Shown in pieces: positions 11,384 to 25,371 of a DNA stretch of 30,756 nt. The position numbers and the translations under genes were made by a program. Location: contig CAXNAA020000057.1 of assembly GCA_964200075.2 (NCBI GenBank), positions 1-30,756 of the forward strand, given 5' to 3'. Within the stretch, counting starts at the first letter, position 1; every line of letters begins with the position of its first letter. This DNA comes from Sphacelaria rigidula. Lineage: Eukaryota > Phaeophyceae > Sphacelariales. Under the pieces are notes generated by a model that saw nothing but the letters and a program-made list of their open reading frames with translations, was not told where the DNA came from and made no database searches.

Positions 11384-14300
11384 ATGCCGACCCAGGTGCC
11401 GAGTTCCATGTGTCATATTGCTCTTGATATGCTATCGCAGACATGGGGAGAAAAGCTGTACATCGCTCTGCGCAACGACATCAGGAAAAACCTGGACGTG
11501 GAATACACTGTGGACATTTATAGCCGTAAAAGTGAGCTTTGTGGAGAAAGAGGGACTGCGGTCATTGAGGAAGCTCTCGAGAAAAGGAACTGGGAGGATG
11601 GGCAGAACCACCTGATGTACGCGGCGTGTTTGGGAAACAAAACATCATTTATCTCTCTTGTGAAGATCATCCGAAAGACGGTGAGTACGCTAACTGTGAG
11701 TATGTCGTGAGCTGTACATGTCACTGAAGAGTATGATAGTGTTGAAGGGAGACTGCGCTGTGTGCGCGTCTCTGGTGACGGGTTGCGGTGGCGTATGGTT
11801 AATGAAGGGTGGACGCAAAATCTCTGTTTGTTTGGGCGACGGAAACGTTCTATCGATGAAATGAACCGTATGAAAAAGATTGTCACGCAGGAGAAGACGA
11901 AACGAAAATAAACATTTTCGTGAGGAGTTATACGTTGATGTCCATGATTTTGCTGGCGTCGACCCTTCATCAACTCTACGCCACCACAGTAGCTCTTCTC
12001 ACATCTACCGCCATTGGTGCTCTGTGACACATTCATGTCGGCCATCTTCCCTCGGTTGTCGCTGGGCATTTGTTGATGGGTCTCTTTGTCCCAGCTGGGA
12101 GGCCGTGTGCTGGTGAAGCAGTTGCGCGAGTACGACACTAGGGTCAACAGGCCGATTCTCCTACATGCGGCAGCGAGCAGGAACTTGCAATGCTTCAAGA
12201 GAGTTTGGGAGGAACTCGAGTCCACGGCAGGGTGGGGCGAACCGCGTGAGCAGCTGCAGGTAAAAGATCACAAGGGAAGGACGATAATCTTGCGCGCGGC
12301 AGCGAGCAAAAGAAGGCCGGTATTCAGGTATGTCCTGAAGCGTTTCCTCGCGTCTAATGCGTCGTCGAACGAGCTAGACTGGCTGGAAGTGCGAGACAAA
12401 AAGAAGATGGGAGTATTTCACCACGCGTGTCGACGTGGGTGCTCAGAGGTTCTCGAGTATATCGTCGAAAGGGCACTCGACAGGCAAACCCGTGGAGGAA
12501 GGTCACTAGGGACATATTTGTTGGAAGAGGATGGGCACGGGGTTACGCCGCTGATGCACGTCTTGCGCCACGACTGCCGGAAGCAGCCCTGCGAAGAGTT
12601 CGACAACAAGCTCAAACTTCTTTCGAAGGAAATGAGCGATGAAGAATGGAGGTCTGCCTTCCTGACTGCGAACGGCGAAGGTGCTACCGCCCTGATGCAC
12701 GCTGCACACGGAGGGCCGGTGCCCTTCGAAAGGGCACGTTCGGAAATTGTCAGTCAGCTAGAGCAGAATGGCCCCAATTCTGGCCTGAATCTCAATGACG
12801 GACTGAGAAGTGCAGCTGGTGACCGCGACGGAGCCGGCGTCAGCAGACGCGGTATGCTCTTGGCAGAGGCGGCTAGTGGCGGGCACATTGAGGTGCTGCG
12901 CTGTGTGTTGGACGGCATAAAGGTGACCTCCGTTGTCTTCCTGGGCGCTCATACACGAATGGCGTAAACCTAGAGTCGATCGCGTTTCGTGTGCCTTGCT
13001 TACAGCACATTGTTGTCTCCACACGCTACACAGAGATGACACAGACACGTCTCTAGCTCACCTGTCATGCCCCACACCCAGGTAGCACAGATACATCTCT
13101 AGCTCACTTGTCACGCCCATAGTGTTGCTACCGAAGGTTATATCCATGCAGTAGGAAGATACATTCTGCGAAGACAAGTTCGTGTCATCCGTACTCGAGG
13201 GTGTTTCACTCCTGTGGGACGGCACTCTAGACGTCAAGGTAGTGTCTGTGATGAAGGGTTCTAGAGGTGAAACATGTATCCTGGTACCAATAGACACTCT
13301 CAGAGATAGTTTGGAACGGTCGTATATGCTTGGACCGTATGGCAGCGGTGACCACTCGGCAACGTCATGCACGTGTTGCACGCTGGTTCACGACCAAGCG
13401 ACGTGTAATCGACATCACCGTGTAGGGAATATCTGCTGTGCATGGCTGTTTTCGCTTGTGTGCATTCCTTTACCGCACTTGCTGTTTTTCTTCTCGATTT
13501 GTTCCGTCAGACTGGCGTACTCCGAAAGGTCGACGAGGTGTCAGAAGTCGACATACCTGCTACTGATAATAACGGCGGAGAAGATGGCGCGCGCTTGTTG
13601 AGAGAGGCGATCAACTCCGCCACAAACGACAGGGGGACCATTTTCATGGCTGCAATCTCGTCTGGCAACCCTTCAATTGTACAGCTGGTGGAGGAATGCA
13701 TAACAGCAGTGTACGCATCCGATCCAGCTCAGGTGCGCCTGACGATGAAACAAGTTGTATATGCACGCATGATAGTTTCACTGCACTCATACGCTGCGGT
13801 ATATGTCGCATGCCGTATATCACCCGCAGATATATCATACTATGATGCATTCCACGACACTTGAAGCACGGAGCTTTGCCTGCAGGGAAAGGCGGCTTTA
13901 TTTTACGGTCGACTCGTCTCACGCCATCAGTGCATGTTGCCCGATAAGAAGCTTCACCCCTTGGAGACTCGGCATCGCCGATGTCAACATTGCTTTCCCT
14001 GTCCAACCTCTGCAAGCAATATCATTATCACGTCAGGTGTGGGAACTTCTTGGAGCCACATCAAGCCACAACCGTATCTGCCCGCTAACGTATGCCGCAT
14101 TAACGCCGGTGTCAATAACCCGGGACACATCACTGAGCGACAGACCCGCTGCGCTATTCCACGCGGTGTTTGATTCTCTCAAGAGGGTGAGTACGTCCTC
14201 GCTTGACACGATCGCAACGCCAAAAGCTCGAGACGACGACCTGTGCGTAATCACAGGCTTCAGAAGTGATGAGAGCTTAGAGCTCATAACAAATAGTTAT

Positions 14301-16190
14301 TTATCTTCAATGCCCTGACGTACGACCGCGCTACTGGTTGAGCATCTCAGGTTAGGGTCATTACCTTGCTCATCACACCACCTCGGTCAAGAAATGATTT
14401 GTGTATTTCTAACCTATTGGAATTTGTATTTGGCGAAGCGCTCTGTGTGTTCGCTTCGACAAGATATCCTCCGAGGTGGCAAGCCGGAACCCCCAGCGTA
14501 ACAATGAACGGCGCGTGACGTTCACACGGGCGCTAACGAGCTGAATATTAGTAGATGGCAAGAACACCTCAACCAGAATGCCGTCAGGACCTTGACGCGG
14601 CAGTGACCTCGATCACGGCTGCATCACCATTGGCTGATTGCCAGTCTAAGGCATCTGCATGATTACAAAAAAACGGGATAACTTCTCGAGGCATTGGCGC
14701 CCAAAGGTACAGAATATCATCGGCCGGTTTGATGTCTCGAACGTAAGAACATATCTTGGACTGATCCCTCGTTCGCGGTCGATACGCCAGGCTGCCCGGG
14801 CTAGGTACGGCACTAACAACCAGCACTTCCTGGAGCTTCTTGCTCCCCACAACAGGGGCAAGAGGCGACGTATCACACCGCTAGCAGGCGCGATGTTGCG
14901 CAGCAATCATTCGCTGGTGGCGTACATATGCCGCGAGTATGAGGGGAGCTTGACGTGTGAGCAGGTATGGACGACGGGCTTAGTTCCCGTTATCTTGTAC
15001 GAAAGTCGTTCACGTACAGGACGAGCTCTCGCATGACGATATCTGAACCGGGCCCAAGTGTCGAACGACTGTCCTTGACCCAGTTAAGGAAGAAGGGTGC
15101 GTGAAAGGTGTAAGTACCGGACACGTGAAACACTGTTGATTACGCGTAAAATTGGAGGGGGGTTGTTTTTGTCATGTGCGTGGTAATAGCATGTAGAGAA
15201 CACGGTAGTACGTAAGCCTTGGAAAGATGTCAAAGGCGACCTGGTCGAGCATGAAATATTCCGATTACGAGGACTGCGTCCACAATGAGGGTCTAGCGCG
15301 GGTGGATTGGTATCGTTTCGGATGAATCGAAGCCGCACGGTGTGACTCGCACACATTTCCGTAGCTGTCGTGGGGTAAAAAGTATAACGCATGCGGTTTA
15401 CTGTGCGCTCGCGCCATTTGAATGGGGTGGCAGTGTTGAAATATTTGATTTCGAAAACCAGCATGCTCGGTGATTGCGGCTGTAAAAGTGTGATCCGCGT
15501 ATATGCGTGCAGCACTCCAAGGCTATGAATTGTACTTTCAGGTCGTCGGTGTTGCTAACGACACAAATGAGCACTTTTCACGCACGTGTGACTCGAGAAT
15601 ACTGATCCAATACCAGGGTTGTTGTCGTCGCAGGTGATGGGTTCCTGAAAACGAGCGTAACGCCGATATCTGGACACATCAAAACAAAAATTGGCGGCGC
15701 GCAAACGCGCACGATCACACGGATTGCACACGATTGGCTGCGTGGTACAAAATTTAGACAAACCACTGTTTGTCTAACTTTGAACTGGGCCAGGTTTCAC
15801 GTGACCTGCTTTGAACTGGATGGCGAAAATGAAGGGTCACATGGTCATCCCTAAATTAATACAGGCACGTCTCACGTGACCATCTTCGGACGGACCGAGG
15901 GAAACGGACCCGAGGCAGAGATGTGTGAAAGGGCACTAACATGGAACGCCTTGGTGTTTGCGAACGTGCAACAGTGACACGTTATCTCAAGATTTCCTTA
16001 AACTCCATTAGCCGGCTTCTCCCCTGCCATATATTTTCGATGTACCACTGTTCTGGTATGCCCTCTGCAGTTCCTTGATCAGATGCCCGACGGTAGCAGC
16101 AGTGAAGAGAAAGCCATTGAACTCTACTCTTCGAAATTCAGGGGCAGTGTGGCCCATATTTCGCCGAGAACGCTTCGCGAGGTGATCAAG
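11384..16190 (+). CDS. Exons 1-6: ankyrin-repeat half of the channel
   Basis: These exons encode residues 1-586. Ankyrin-like helices are visible as recurring hydrophobic patterns: NHLMYAACLGN in exon 1; ILLHAAASRNLQCF, IILRAAASK, VFHHACRRGCSEVLEYI, TPLMHVLRH, TALMHAAHGG and LLAEAASGGHIEVLRCVL in exon 2; IFMAAISSGNPSIVQLV in exon 3; RICPLTYAAL in exon 4; ITPLAGAMLRSNHSL in exon 5. Exon 6 (FLDQMPDG...) has no clear ankyrin repeat. The repeats are degenerate, so the count (about eight to ten) is approximate. Donors are good (GTGAGT after exons 1 and 4, GTGAGC after 6, GTATGG after 5). All six exons start and end in phase 0. The acceptor of exon 5 (CAACCAG before 14824) has a short pyrimidine tract and could lie slightly upstream. 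Confidence 0.75.
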
Positions 16191-19100
16191 GTGAGCAAAC
16201 TCTCGGCCGGGTGTGTGGTTTGTGTCACAGCGCGACCAGGTCTGCGCTCTCGTGTACCCGTCTACAATGCGTTGTCTTCCCAAAACATCAAGTTTATGGC
16301 GCATATCTCGACTGAACTATGAAAAGGGCAGGCCTTCCGCCCACTCAGCCGAAGACACCGGTCGAGACAATTTCAGAACGGTAACGGAATGGGTCCAGCA
16401 GCTGTGGGTACCATTTCATAGTGGGGGGGGGTAGCACTACCTCACTCAAAGCACGACGGAATGCTTCTGAACGGAAGCTTGCACCGAGGGGTCAGTGGTG
16501 GAACGAGTATTTTCTGATTAGCTTTGATCGATTTCATGGGTTTGATTCCCGGCAGTAAAGCCCTCCCGTCGTCCTAAAGCGCGAGAAAAAGGGGAGCTTG
16601 GAAGATAACTCGATATTCAGTCGACGACCTGTTGGAACACTGATCCAATACTCGGCAAGAAGTTCAAGGGAGCTACCACAGAAAAGATAGGACAATCCCT
16701 TGAGACTGCGGAATGGGTCGGAGGAAGCGGGCGCGGAGGAGGTTGAAAGTACGAGACAAACCGAGGCAGTCACGAACGATTATTTCGACGATGTTAGGCT
16801 ATGCACCAACGTGCAAGATGATATCGTCTCTGTCGCTGCACAGGCCATCGACGTGAAACAGCTCGCCACGGAAGCAGCGGACCAAGCCCTCGTAAGTCAG
16901 CGCATGCACACACTGGTTGAAGTGGCGGCTGAGCAAGGCGTATTCCATTTGTTCAGGTAACCGCTTGGTTTCAGGGACAAGTTTTGCCATTACGATGAGC
17001 ACAAGTTGGGTGATGTGCCGTGTTCATATTGGCAGCGGTTTGATTCTGACGCGGTTCGCAGCGCAGCTTGAGCAGCGCTATGGTTTACCGCTGCTCGTTT
17101 TGTAGGGGCCACCGGATAGGAAGACGGCCTTCTGACCCCACCTCAACACATCACCCGGACATTCGATTGTCGTTATAGCTGACATTTACAAAATTTTCCT
17201 CGGCTTATCACATACTTGTTCTGTCGCTCATATCGTCGGTATTCCCCTACACTGCAATATCCAGTAATTTAACAGCGTGCTGACGTTGACACATGCTGCA
17301 ACAGTTGAGTTGGCGCACCGACATCGAGGCCTCAACTCCTACAAGAATTGGTGATCGATCGCGGCAAAAAACGTCGTCGTCCTCCTGCAGATACCGTCGT
17401 CCTTCCACAGGGCCTATCAATGACCTCTTGGGCAGCGTGGGAATCATCCCCGGTACAGTACGTGGTGATGCGTTTGGCCAAATCCCTGATCCATTTCCTC
17501 ACCTACCCATACGCTCCTGACTCCACGTCCGCATTCTAATGACTACTATTTTGAAGCGCCAAGGCTTCCAGTTGAGCTCTTTTTGATCTGACGGTTGTGT
17601 ACACAAACCTTCCAAACTCAGGGAGCTGGCCCACAAACAACACCTCCTGCACAAAAAGACCATCGCAAGCGTTCTGGAACGAATTGGGGACCACCAAGAA
17701 GTCATCGAGGCTGTTATACTGCTCGTCACTTCTGCGAGGTGCGGTGGAATCTTGTTAGGTACTCCGTAGTCCAACAAGCCGATTTCCGTGCACGAGAAGG
17801 AGCTGTTTGCTCAGCGTTTGGATAAGGGGATTCCTCTGTCAGTTACCAGTTAAAGGGGTGTTGTGGATGAGCAATGCTGATGAACTAGTCATACGGCGTG
17901 GGGTGTTGCATGCCCAGGCCCGCAAAGGCACAGTGGGGAAGATGCAGCATGGTCGAAGGACTACGTCCGCGATTTTCTGAGCAATGCTATCTTCCTACGT
18001 GCTGGTTTCGTGGAGGAGGTCCTGGTGGAAATACCGTAACGACCGGTGCGAAAATAAAATGGGGTGATATGTCACGAAGGTTTCTCGAAATCTGCCTGCT
18101 TTTGACGTGTTCAACCAGCCAACCGACCGGAACGATTCAATCCACGGGCGGTCCGCATACTCGGACTCACCACCGGAACTCCAATCGCGAGCACCGTATT
18201 GCAGTACCCTGGTTGGCAACAGAAGAGTCAGAGCCATGAGGTGTATGTACGCTACTACTGACCCCACTGACCCCGGACCGAGTACACCCGTTATCCCCGA
18301 TTGTTTGTCGCAGGAACCCGTTCGTGGTATGTGGCGCAATTTATGACACCATTCGCGAGGTTGAGACGCGTTCTCCCATGCACCGGACGCATTTGCAACA
18401 CCTGCAAGCAAAGATAGACGAACTTAGCGCCGCGGTGAGGAATGACTTCTTTGAGTTCATGTACTCCAGTATACCATATCGTCTTGCATCACCGCGCAGC
18501 AGTGTCACAGTTCCAAGCAAATCAAGAGAGAATATGCAATGAAAGTGCCTTTGTCCACGGATAACGAACTTTCATGGCCTCTAGGTGCAACACCGCAGTA
18601 TGCGTTGACGTGCGCTTTGGGTAGCTTGAGACAGCCCTGACCAGATCCTGATGTGGGCATCGTGCTGATGAAATTTCCCCCAGTGTGGACGGCACGGAAA
18701 GGCGATACGTGGGACATGCGTGTTGGGTTCTCCCATCGTCGGATGGTAGATCGAGGAGACCTACACACATGACTCTTTCCAGCTTCACCGCTGCCGAGTG
18801 TTGAACTACAAACCTGCGTTTGGGCGATGCGGCTGACACACATATCGTGCATCGTGCAGGTGCTGGCCAAGCTACCCCATACCTTGGGAAGAATTGGGAT
18901 AGAGTTTGGTGCTCACGAACACGACCTGCTCAAGTTCCGTACCGCGGCGGAACAACCAGAGTTCAACAAGCGTGCAACCCTGATGGGCTTCTCGATCATG
19001 GTAAGAACTTGTCGAAATCTCATGAGGCTCAGCGGTTTCGTCGAAGAATAAAACCAGGCACACGTACTTTTCCCCCTTTGATTTCTTCAGGTTTAAAGCG

Positions 19101-22100
19101 TACATTCACTGTGACGATGCGACAGCGGCGTGATGTGCCCCCCATATTTTCCGTATTTTGCTTTTTCTCTATACGTGTGGTCTTCCCACTGCTCTGACCA
19201 TGCGAAACTGACCCGTTTTCCCTGTGCTGTATGCTTCTTACCAGCAATGGATGCTTGAACCCAGTACATTCGGCAACTGCATAGAAGAGACTCCAACATC
19301 ACAGCGCGAAGCAGGCTCCATCAACAGCGATATCGATATGCCAGGGATTTCCGCCAACAGCAGCGTTGGGGAAGACGATACAACAGAGGACGAGGCCAGT
19401 CAAGTCAGCAACGAAATGAAGAAGGAGCTCAGGTTGGAGCTCAGCGGTTGCAGTATTGTACACTCTGGATGAAGGAGAATCTCGATCAAGCTCATGATCA
19501 TAGTAATATATTAGATCATCCGCATTGTGGCTCTACCCACCTGTGTCAGGCGTCTCGTAATCAGGCTCAAAACCCCCCCCTTGTTGCTTCTTGCGCCTGT
19601 GGAACCTCCGAGTGGTGCACGTTATGCAAGAGCACAGCCTTGGATACTAGTATCGAAGAATGCGATGCCGAGTGATCACATGCGATAAGCCTCGGTACAC
19701 CTGGGCTGTTTGTGGTTTACGACGAACAGCTTATGTGGACGTGCGCACTTCCTGTGCTAAACAAAAGCGTTTGACGTGGTAGCCACGATGGTACGACAAT
19801 GAAAGGAAACCCTCGCCCCTCACAAAACCTACCGTTTATGCTGTTTGTCTCTCAACGCAAAGCTCTGAAGGACCAGGGCTCATCGATCCACTGCAGCGTG
19901 CTCTTGAAAGGGATTCTGAAGGCCTCGATATCATCAACTCTCCGCTTGTTCTGGACTACATGTGTTTCAAGTTTTCGAGATCCCTTCCGCACTGGACCGC
20001 GACTAGCTCGTTCGGCGACAGTGTTCCCGCCAAGTTCTGCACATACACTCAAAGATGCCCGACGTCTGATCAATCTCCGGGCCAACATCGGATGGATCAT
20101 CTGCTAAGGTTGTTACCCAAGGCAGAGCGGGCTGTACTCGGGGAGCGTACAGTATGAATCATCCAGACTATGTCTCACCTTGGGATGGTCCCATCACTTT
20201 AACACAGAGTTGCGCCTGCAACGGCAAGACCGAGATCCAGTAGCTATTGACGCTACATTTCACGAAAAGCGGATGCATACAAAACGCCGATAGGAGCCAG
20301 GTTTCTGTGTACCCGACACGCACTACACTGCATGACCGCACCCTGCTTGCTTACACGTCCTCTAGGGTATCAGATATGCTGATCAAATGAGATCTGATAT
20401 ACCTTTCAACAAACGAGGTTGGCAATCATAGGGAGTTGAAGTTCACTGCTTTGAATCCACATTAACATGTTTGCTTTGGCGCGCAACATTTGAACGCTGA
20501 CGAGTCTAACTCATTGTGCGTAATTGATTTGAATGTAAGTGTCCACAATGCAGAACTAGTTTCACATCGTAATATTTCTCCTGTTTTCCAGGTGTCTCCA
20601 AGGTGTAACTGTGGGTAACAACGACGGAGGCGTGAATCTCCAAGGACTGAGCGGACGAAACTTGACAATCTTCCCAGCGTTGCAATTTACGCTAGCAGGT
20701 GTAATCGGGAACCCGACGAAGTTTTACGAGGTGCCGGCAATCCGATTCGCCTATGATCTTCTAAGCTATCTGTGAGTTGTGTCTAGATCTTCAGTACTAT
20801 CTGCTGCCGTGCATTTCACAGCTTAAAGTAGACGTGAATCGGACTTCTAGTGCAGAGCGTCTTCGGACTTTGTGCAGTCACTTGACTTGTCGCTGCATCG
20901 TACGTGCAGACCGCGGCCAGTGCGCATCAAACTTCAAGCCGACAGCATACGTTTTATCAGAGGACCACTCTAGCATTCTACCTTTTGTACGTCCTACGTA
21001 TATTAATTCACCCCATGCATATGCTTTCCTGCGCTGAGTGGTGTACGCCTACTTTTTGTACGTCCCATGTATATTGATTCACCTAATGCATATGCTTCCC
21101 TGCGCTGAGCGGTGTACGCCTAGCTGACCCGCCTCACCTGTGTTGTGCAGGGTGATTCTCGTGCTATTCTGCTGCTGCGTGGTGATCAAGGACGCCAGTG
21201 TCATTCCCACTACCGAAATCGTGTTCTACACGTTCGTCGCGGTAAGCCGTACATGGTGCATCGATCGGACAACCTTTATCGCTTACGCAGATTTAATGGA
21301 GATTGTGATTTTTCACCATAGGGATGTACAATGTCGCCATATGTCGGCGATGCGTGTTACTGCCGTGCTCGTTAAGACGCACTGAGGCAAAGCTACGCAT
21401 TGGTACCGCAGACAGTTGCGACGACCTTCGCACCTCGTGTCCGATGAGCATTCTCCGTTGATACACACACGAAACGTCTGCCGAAACACTGTGCTGCCAC
21501 CAAGCTAATTCTTGATCTGAAGCAGCCGTAGAGGACGCCGTACTAATTCCAGTGGCAGTCAACATACGAACGTTTACCTTTCACTTCGGGTGCGCAGGGG
21601 ATGCTCTGGCGGGAGGTCTTGGAGTTCCGAGAGGTTCTACCGCGCGCGCGAGTTACCGGTTCTGATGTTGAAGTCTCATCGAATAGAGAGTACCGCGTCA
21701 CTGCTCCTCGTTACAGAGTGGCGGCTGCGGTGTCAAGGTACGCCCAAGTCCGATTTCCACCGGTAGAACGCAAGCTTGTCAAAATTATACTCGTAAGCGT
21801 TATTTATCCTAAGTGAAGAACTGCAGGGACCAAACCTAGCATTTGGCTTTCAAGAGGAAGGTTCGGGTACTTGTAATGCGTGAGAGGATCGCGTGCTTAG
21901 AGGACCGCATCGTAGTCCAAAACACCTCAATATCGACTTGTTTCAAAACCTATCGGGCCAGTCCGTGCAGGGACCACGCCCCTGACCCCAACCCCAACAC
22001 TAACCCTCACCCTGACCCTAATCTTATGGCGTTTAAATTCCGATGCGGTCCCCTGAGCACGTGGTACTCTCACGTATTACAGTACTTATCGCATCGATCA

Positions 22101-23206
22101 TGAACCGATGTCATTGCATGTGTGGTATACTTGTGTAGCCTCCTGATCAAATGACGCAATACTGCAGGGTCAGGTGTAGCCTTCAATTCAAGAAGGAGTC
22201 ACAGACAGCGTAAACTGTGGGCTCACCGACTACAGGGGGCGCACGGGCAATAGCTCCTCACTCTGCCCTCAATTCTTTGGGCTTCTCCACTTCTGCAGTT
22301 TCCTTCTCTGTTCTCCTTTCCCTCCATCTTTCTCTCTGTAAACGCGTTCTCTCCTGCCGGCGTATGGCAGAGCAGTGTGGTACCTCGATTCATTGCGTTT
22401 CTTTGTGGATGAGAGGGTCTATACCCTGAATAGAGCGATCCTAGTAAATGAGCTGCGGTACTTTCCTTTTCCACGGCCTGTTGGTTTCCACGACTGGGTC
22501 TAAGTGTGGTTCTGCGCAAGACCTCTTCCACCGAAGCCATGTGGCACAGGCCGGTCAGTTCTTTCTTTTTCTTTTCTTTTTCATTCTTAGTTTACGATGC
22601 TGTTCTGTCCTACCTCCTCCAATTCTTCTTTTTTCTTAAGCGAGTGTTTCAATTTTGTTTTGTCTCGGGTACGTCTATCATTTGGATAATGACCACGGCT
22701 GGATCCCTGGGGGAGCAGTCATAGGGCGACAGTCAATAAATCAATCAATCAATCGCTGGGGGTTCACGGAACGCGTGATTTGTCTCGTGGAGTGGAGTCG
22801 GACTGGCCTTGATTTGAGGCAAGACTGGGGCGAATGTGAAGGGATAAGGTGGGGGGAGACACCCCCCACATTCTCGTGATGAGTAAGGAAATACCCTGGA
22901 ATTGACTGGAAACTGACGGTTCGAGAAGAACAAACCGTGAACTTTCTAGAAGCGTATCGGATGATGAGCATGTGAAAGGGGGGGAATACCTAGTAGCTTG
23001 CAGTAGACAATCCAAGACTATGTCTTATTCCCCGCACAAGAAGAAAACATTTGATGCAGAGAAAATTGTGGTGTGGCTGGTGCAAAATAAATCATGACTC
23101 GTACCAGAGCATTAATAATATTGAGGGGGCCTCCTTTCCACACCCATTATGCCATAGGCTGGCATGTACGCTTTCCTGGGAATAAAAGGTGGACGATGTA
23201 ACAACG

Positions 23207-23262
<56 letters not shown>

Positions 23263-25311
23263 TGCAAGAAGGAGAAGAAGAATACACAACTTTGACGCTC
23301 AGCCGAACCCCTTGGTGCATTATGTCAATACGATTGACCCCTTAGACTAGATTATTTCAGTGACATACAAGGTCATGGATGCCCTTTGCTCGGAAAGGTC
23401 GAGAACCGTCGCATGAATGGTAGCACAATAAAAAGTGATTGTACACCAGCTGAAACTCACTTCACCTCTCGATTTCGTTGCGACTCTGTCAGATATCTGT
23501 TCCATGACGCGTGGAATATCTTGGACACAGCGACAATTTTGTGCGTCACGACAGCCTTCGTCTATCGAATAATCGCGTTTAGGGCAAGCCAAGGAATGGC
23601 GGCTGCGGACGCCATGCCTACAGAGGAGCAAGAGTCGCGTTTTAAGGCGCAGTGTCTTCTCGCCGCCAGTGCGCCGCTGCTCTTCGCCCGCTTACTGTCG
23701 CTATCTCAGATTGACGACACGCTAGGACCAATGACTCGGGTGAGCTGCTTATTGGTAGAACCGGTAGCGCCGCCTGACCTTCCGCATTCCCTAGTGATGC
23801 CGTATATGAAAGGTGATGCCAAAGAGAATAGAATGCCACGCCCCGACTAACGTTTCCGAATGACATCCCTTTTCGAGGGATAATAGCTGCAAAATATTGA
23901 TATTGACAAAGGCTTCCCACTTCCCACCGGATACACGGACTCATCGCCGCATGCAGATCATCTGGACCATGCTGTCCGACCTGCTTCGTTTTTCGGTGTT
24001 CCTGATTGTCTTCATCGCGAGCTTCGGAGCTTCATTCTACATCCTGTTCAACGAGTGCGGCGATGAACCGAACCAGGCGTACGGCAGCCTAGCCCGCTCA
24101 ACACTAACCATGTTCAAAGCTATGCTTGGAGACTTTGACTTCGATGAGTTCGCGTCACCCAGCGATTGTGATCGTCCTTCCTGGGCTAACGCAGCTGGGA
24201 CAGGGCTTCTCGTGTCATACTTAGTCATCATGTTGGTGCTGTTGCTAAACCTGCTCATTGCCGTGCTGAGCACGAGGCACGCCGAGGTATACGCAAATGC
24301 CGAAAAGGAGTTCCACCTCGCTCGGGCTAAGCTCATTCAGTACAGCTGGAAAGCGGTGTCATACGGGCGCCAGCCGCCACCCTTCAACTTGGTCACGCCC
24401 GTCCTGGGATTCACAGTGGACGCTCTGGGCGGAGTATTGAGTGCACTTGTTAAACTGTGCATGAGGTAGGCGTGTCCGCATTTCACGCGGGAGAGTTCGC
24501 CCAGCCGTCGTGTTCAAGCCTCCACGTAGCCGCTGGGCCCTTTCATGTTGATAGTCGAGAGGCGCAAGACCTCCGTGCCGTGTGCTGTTACACAGTGCAG
24601 TAGTTGTAGATGCGAGCAAGGTTTCCCCGAGGGGAGTGGTGATGCCGTTGGTAACGGGATAGGTATGTACAGCTTTGCGTCAGGAAGGGGTTTTCGTTGC
24701 TTGCTAGCGATATGGCGCAGTGTGAAATCATCGCTTATGAATGTGTGCAATGAAGTGTGGATTTGTACATCCACCACGCTACGGCCGTGGAACTTCATGC
24801 GCCCCCTCCCCTCTGTGCCGCTGAGGTCGCGACCTTCTAATCTTACGTTGAATCGTGCGGTCTGATACTTTGCGTACACGTACAGGTCTGCATGTGCCCC
24901 CGAGCAATTACGAGGTTTCGATCTATCGGTACCCATCTCCAATACGTACGCTTGGGACTCAGTAATGGGGGCAATACACATGCTGATTTTTTCCGCGACT
25001 ATGGGATCTGTCTCTCTGGTCCTGTATGCCGCTCTCTCTGCGATTTCGTGGCCGTGGGTTGCCTGGATCATCTTCTGCAAACGGTTCCCGACGGTGAGTA
25101 AGAGGCAGGAGGACTATCAAGCGTTGTAGTCGGTACATTTTGTCCCTGCGGAGATTTCTGTGTCGCCGACTATGTTAAGTGATGCTACGCGATGAGGGGG
25201 GTGAGTTCATCGTCATCGAGATGACCAGACATGCGTTTTGCAGCGTTCAGGAATTCCATATTCTCACGAACAGCCAGAGTTACCACGTTGGAGGAAATCT
25301 TACCGTGTCTG

Positions 25312-25371
<60 letters not shown>

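Noticed and set aside
11518-12225. 235-codon minus-strand open frame
   Set aside because: It is antisense to exons 1-2 and intron 1 of the channel and has no family resemblance; the sense strand explains the coding signal.
16957-16974. Apparent 18-base intron GTAACC...TTTCAG
   Set aside because: Splicing it keeps an open frame for about 30 codons, but that frame ends in a stop; joining 16956 to 17622 gives a better protein pattern and a normal intron length.
17348-17539. Frame with a TRP-like WESSPVQYVVMRLAKSL stretch
   Set aside because: It resembles a pre-S1 helix, but the true pre-S1 lies in exon 13 and this frame lies inside intron 7 without fitting splice sites.
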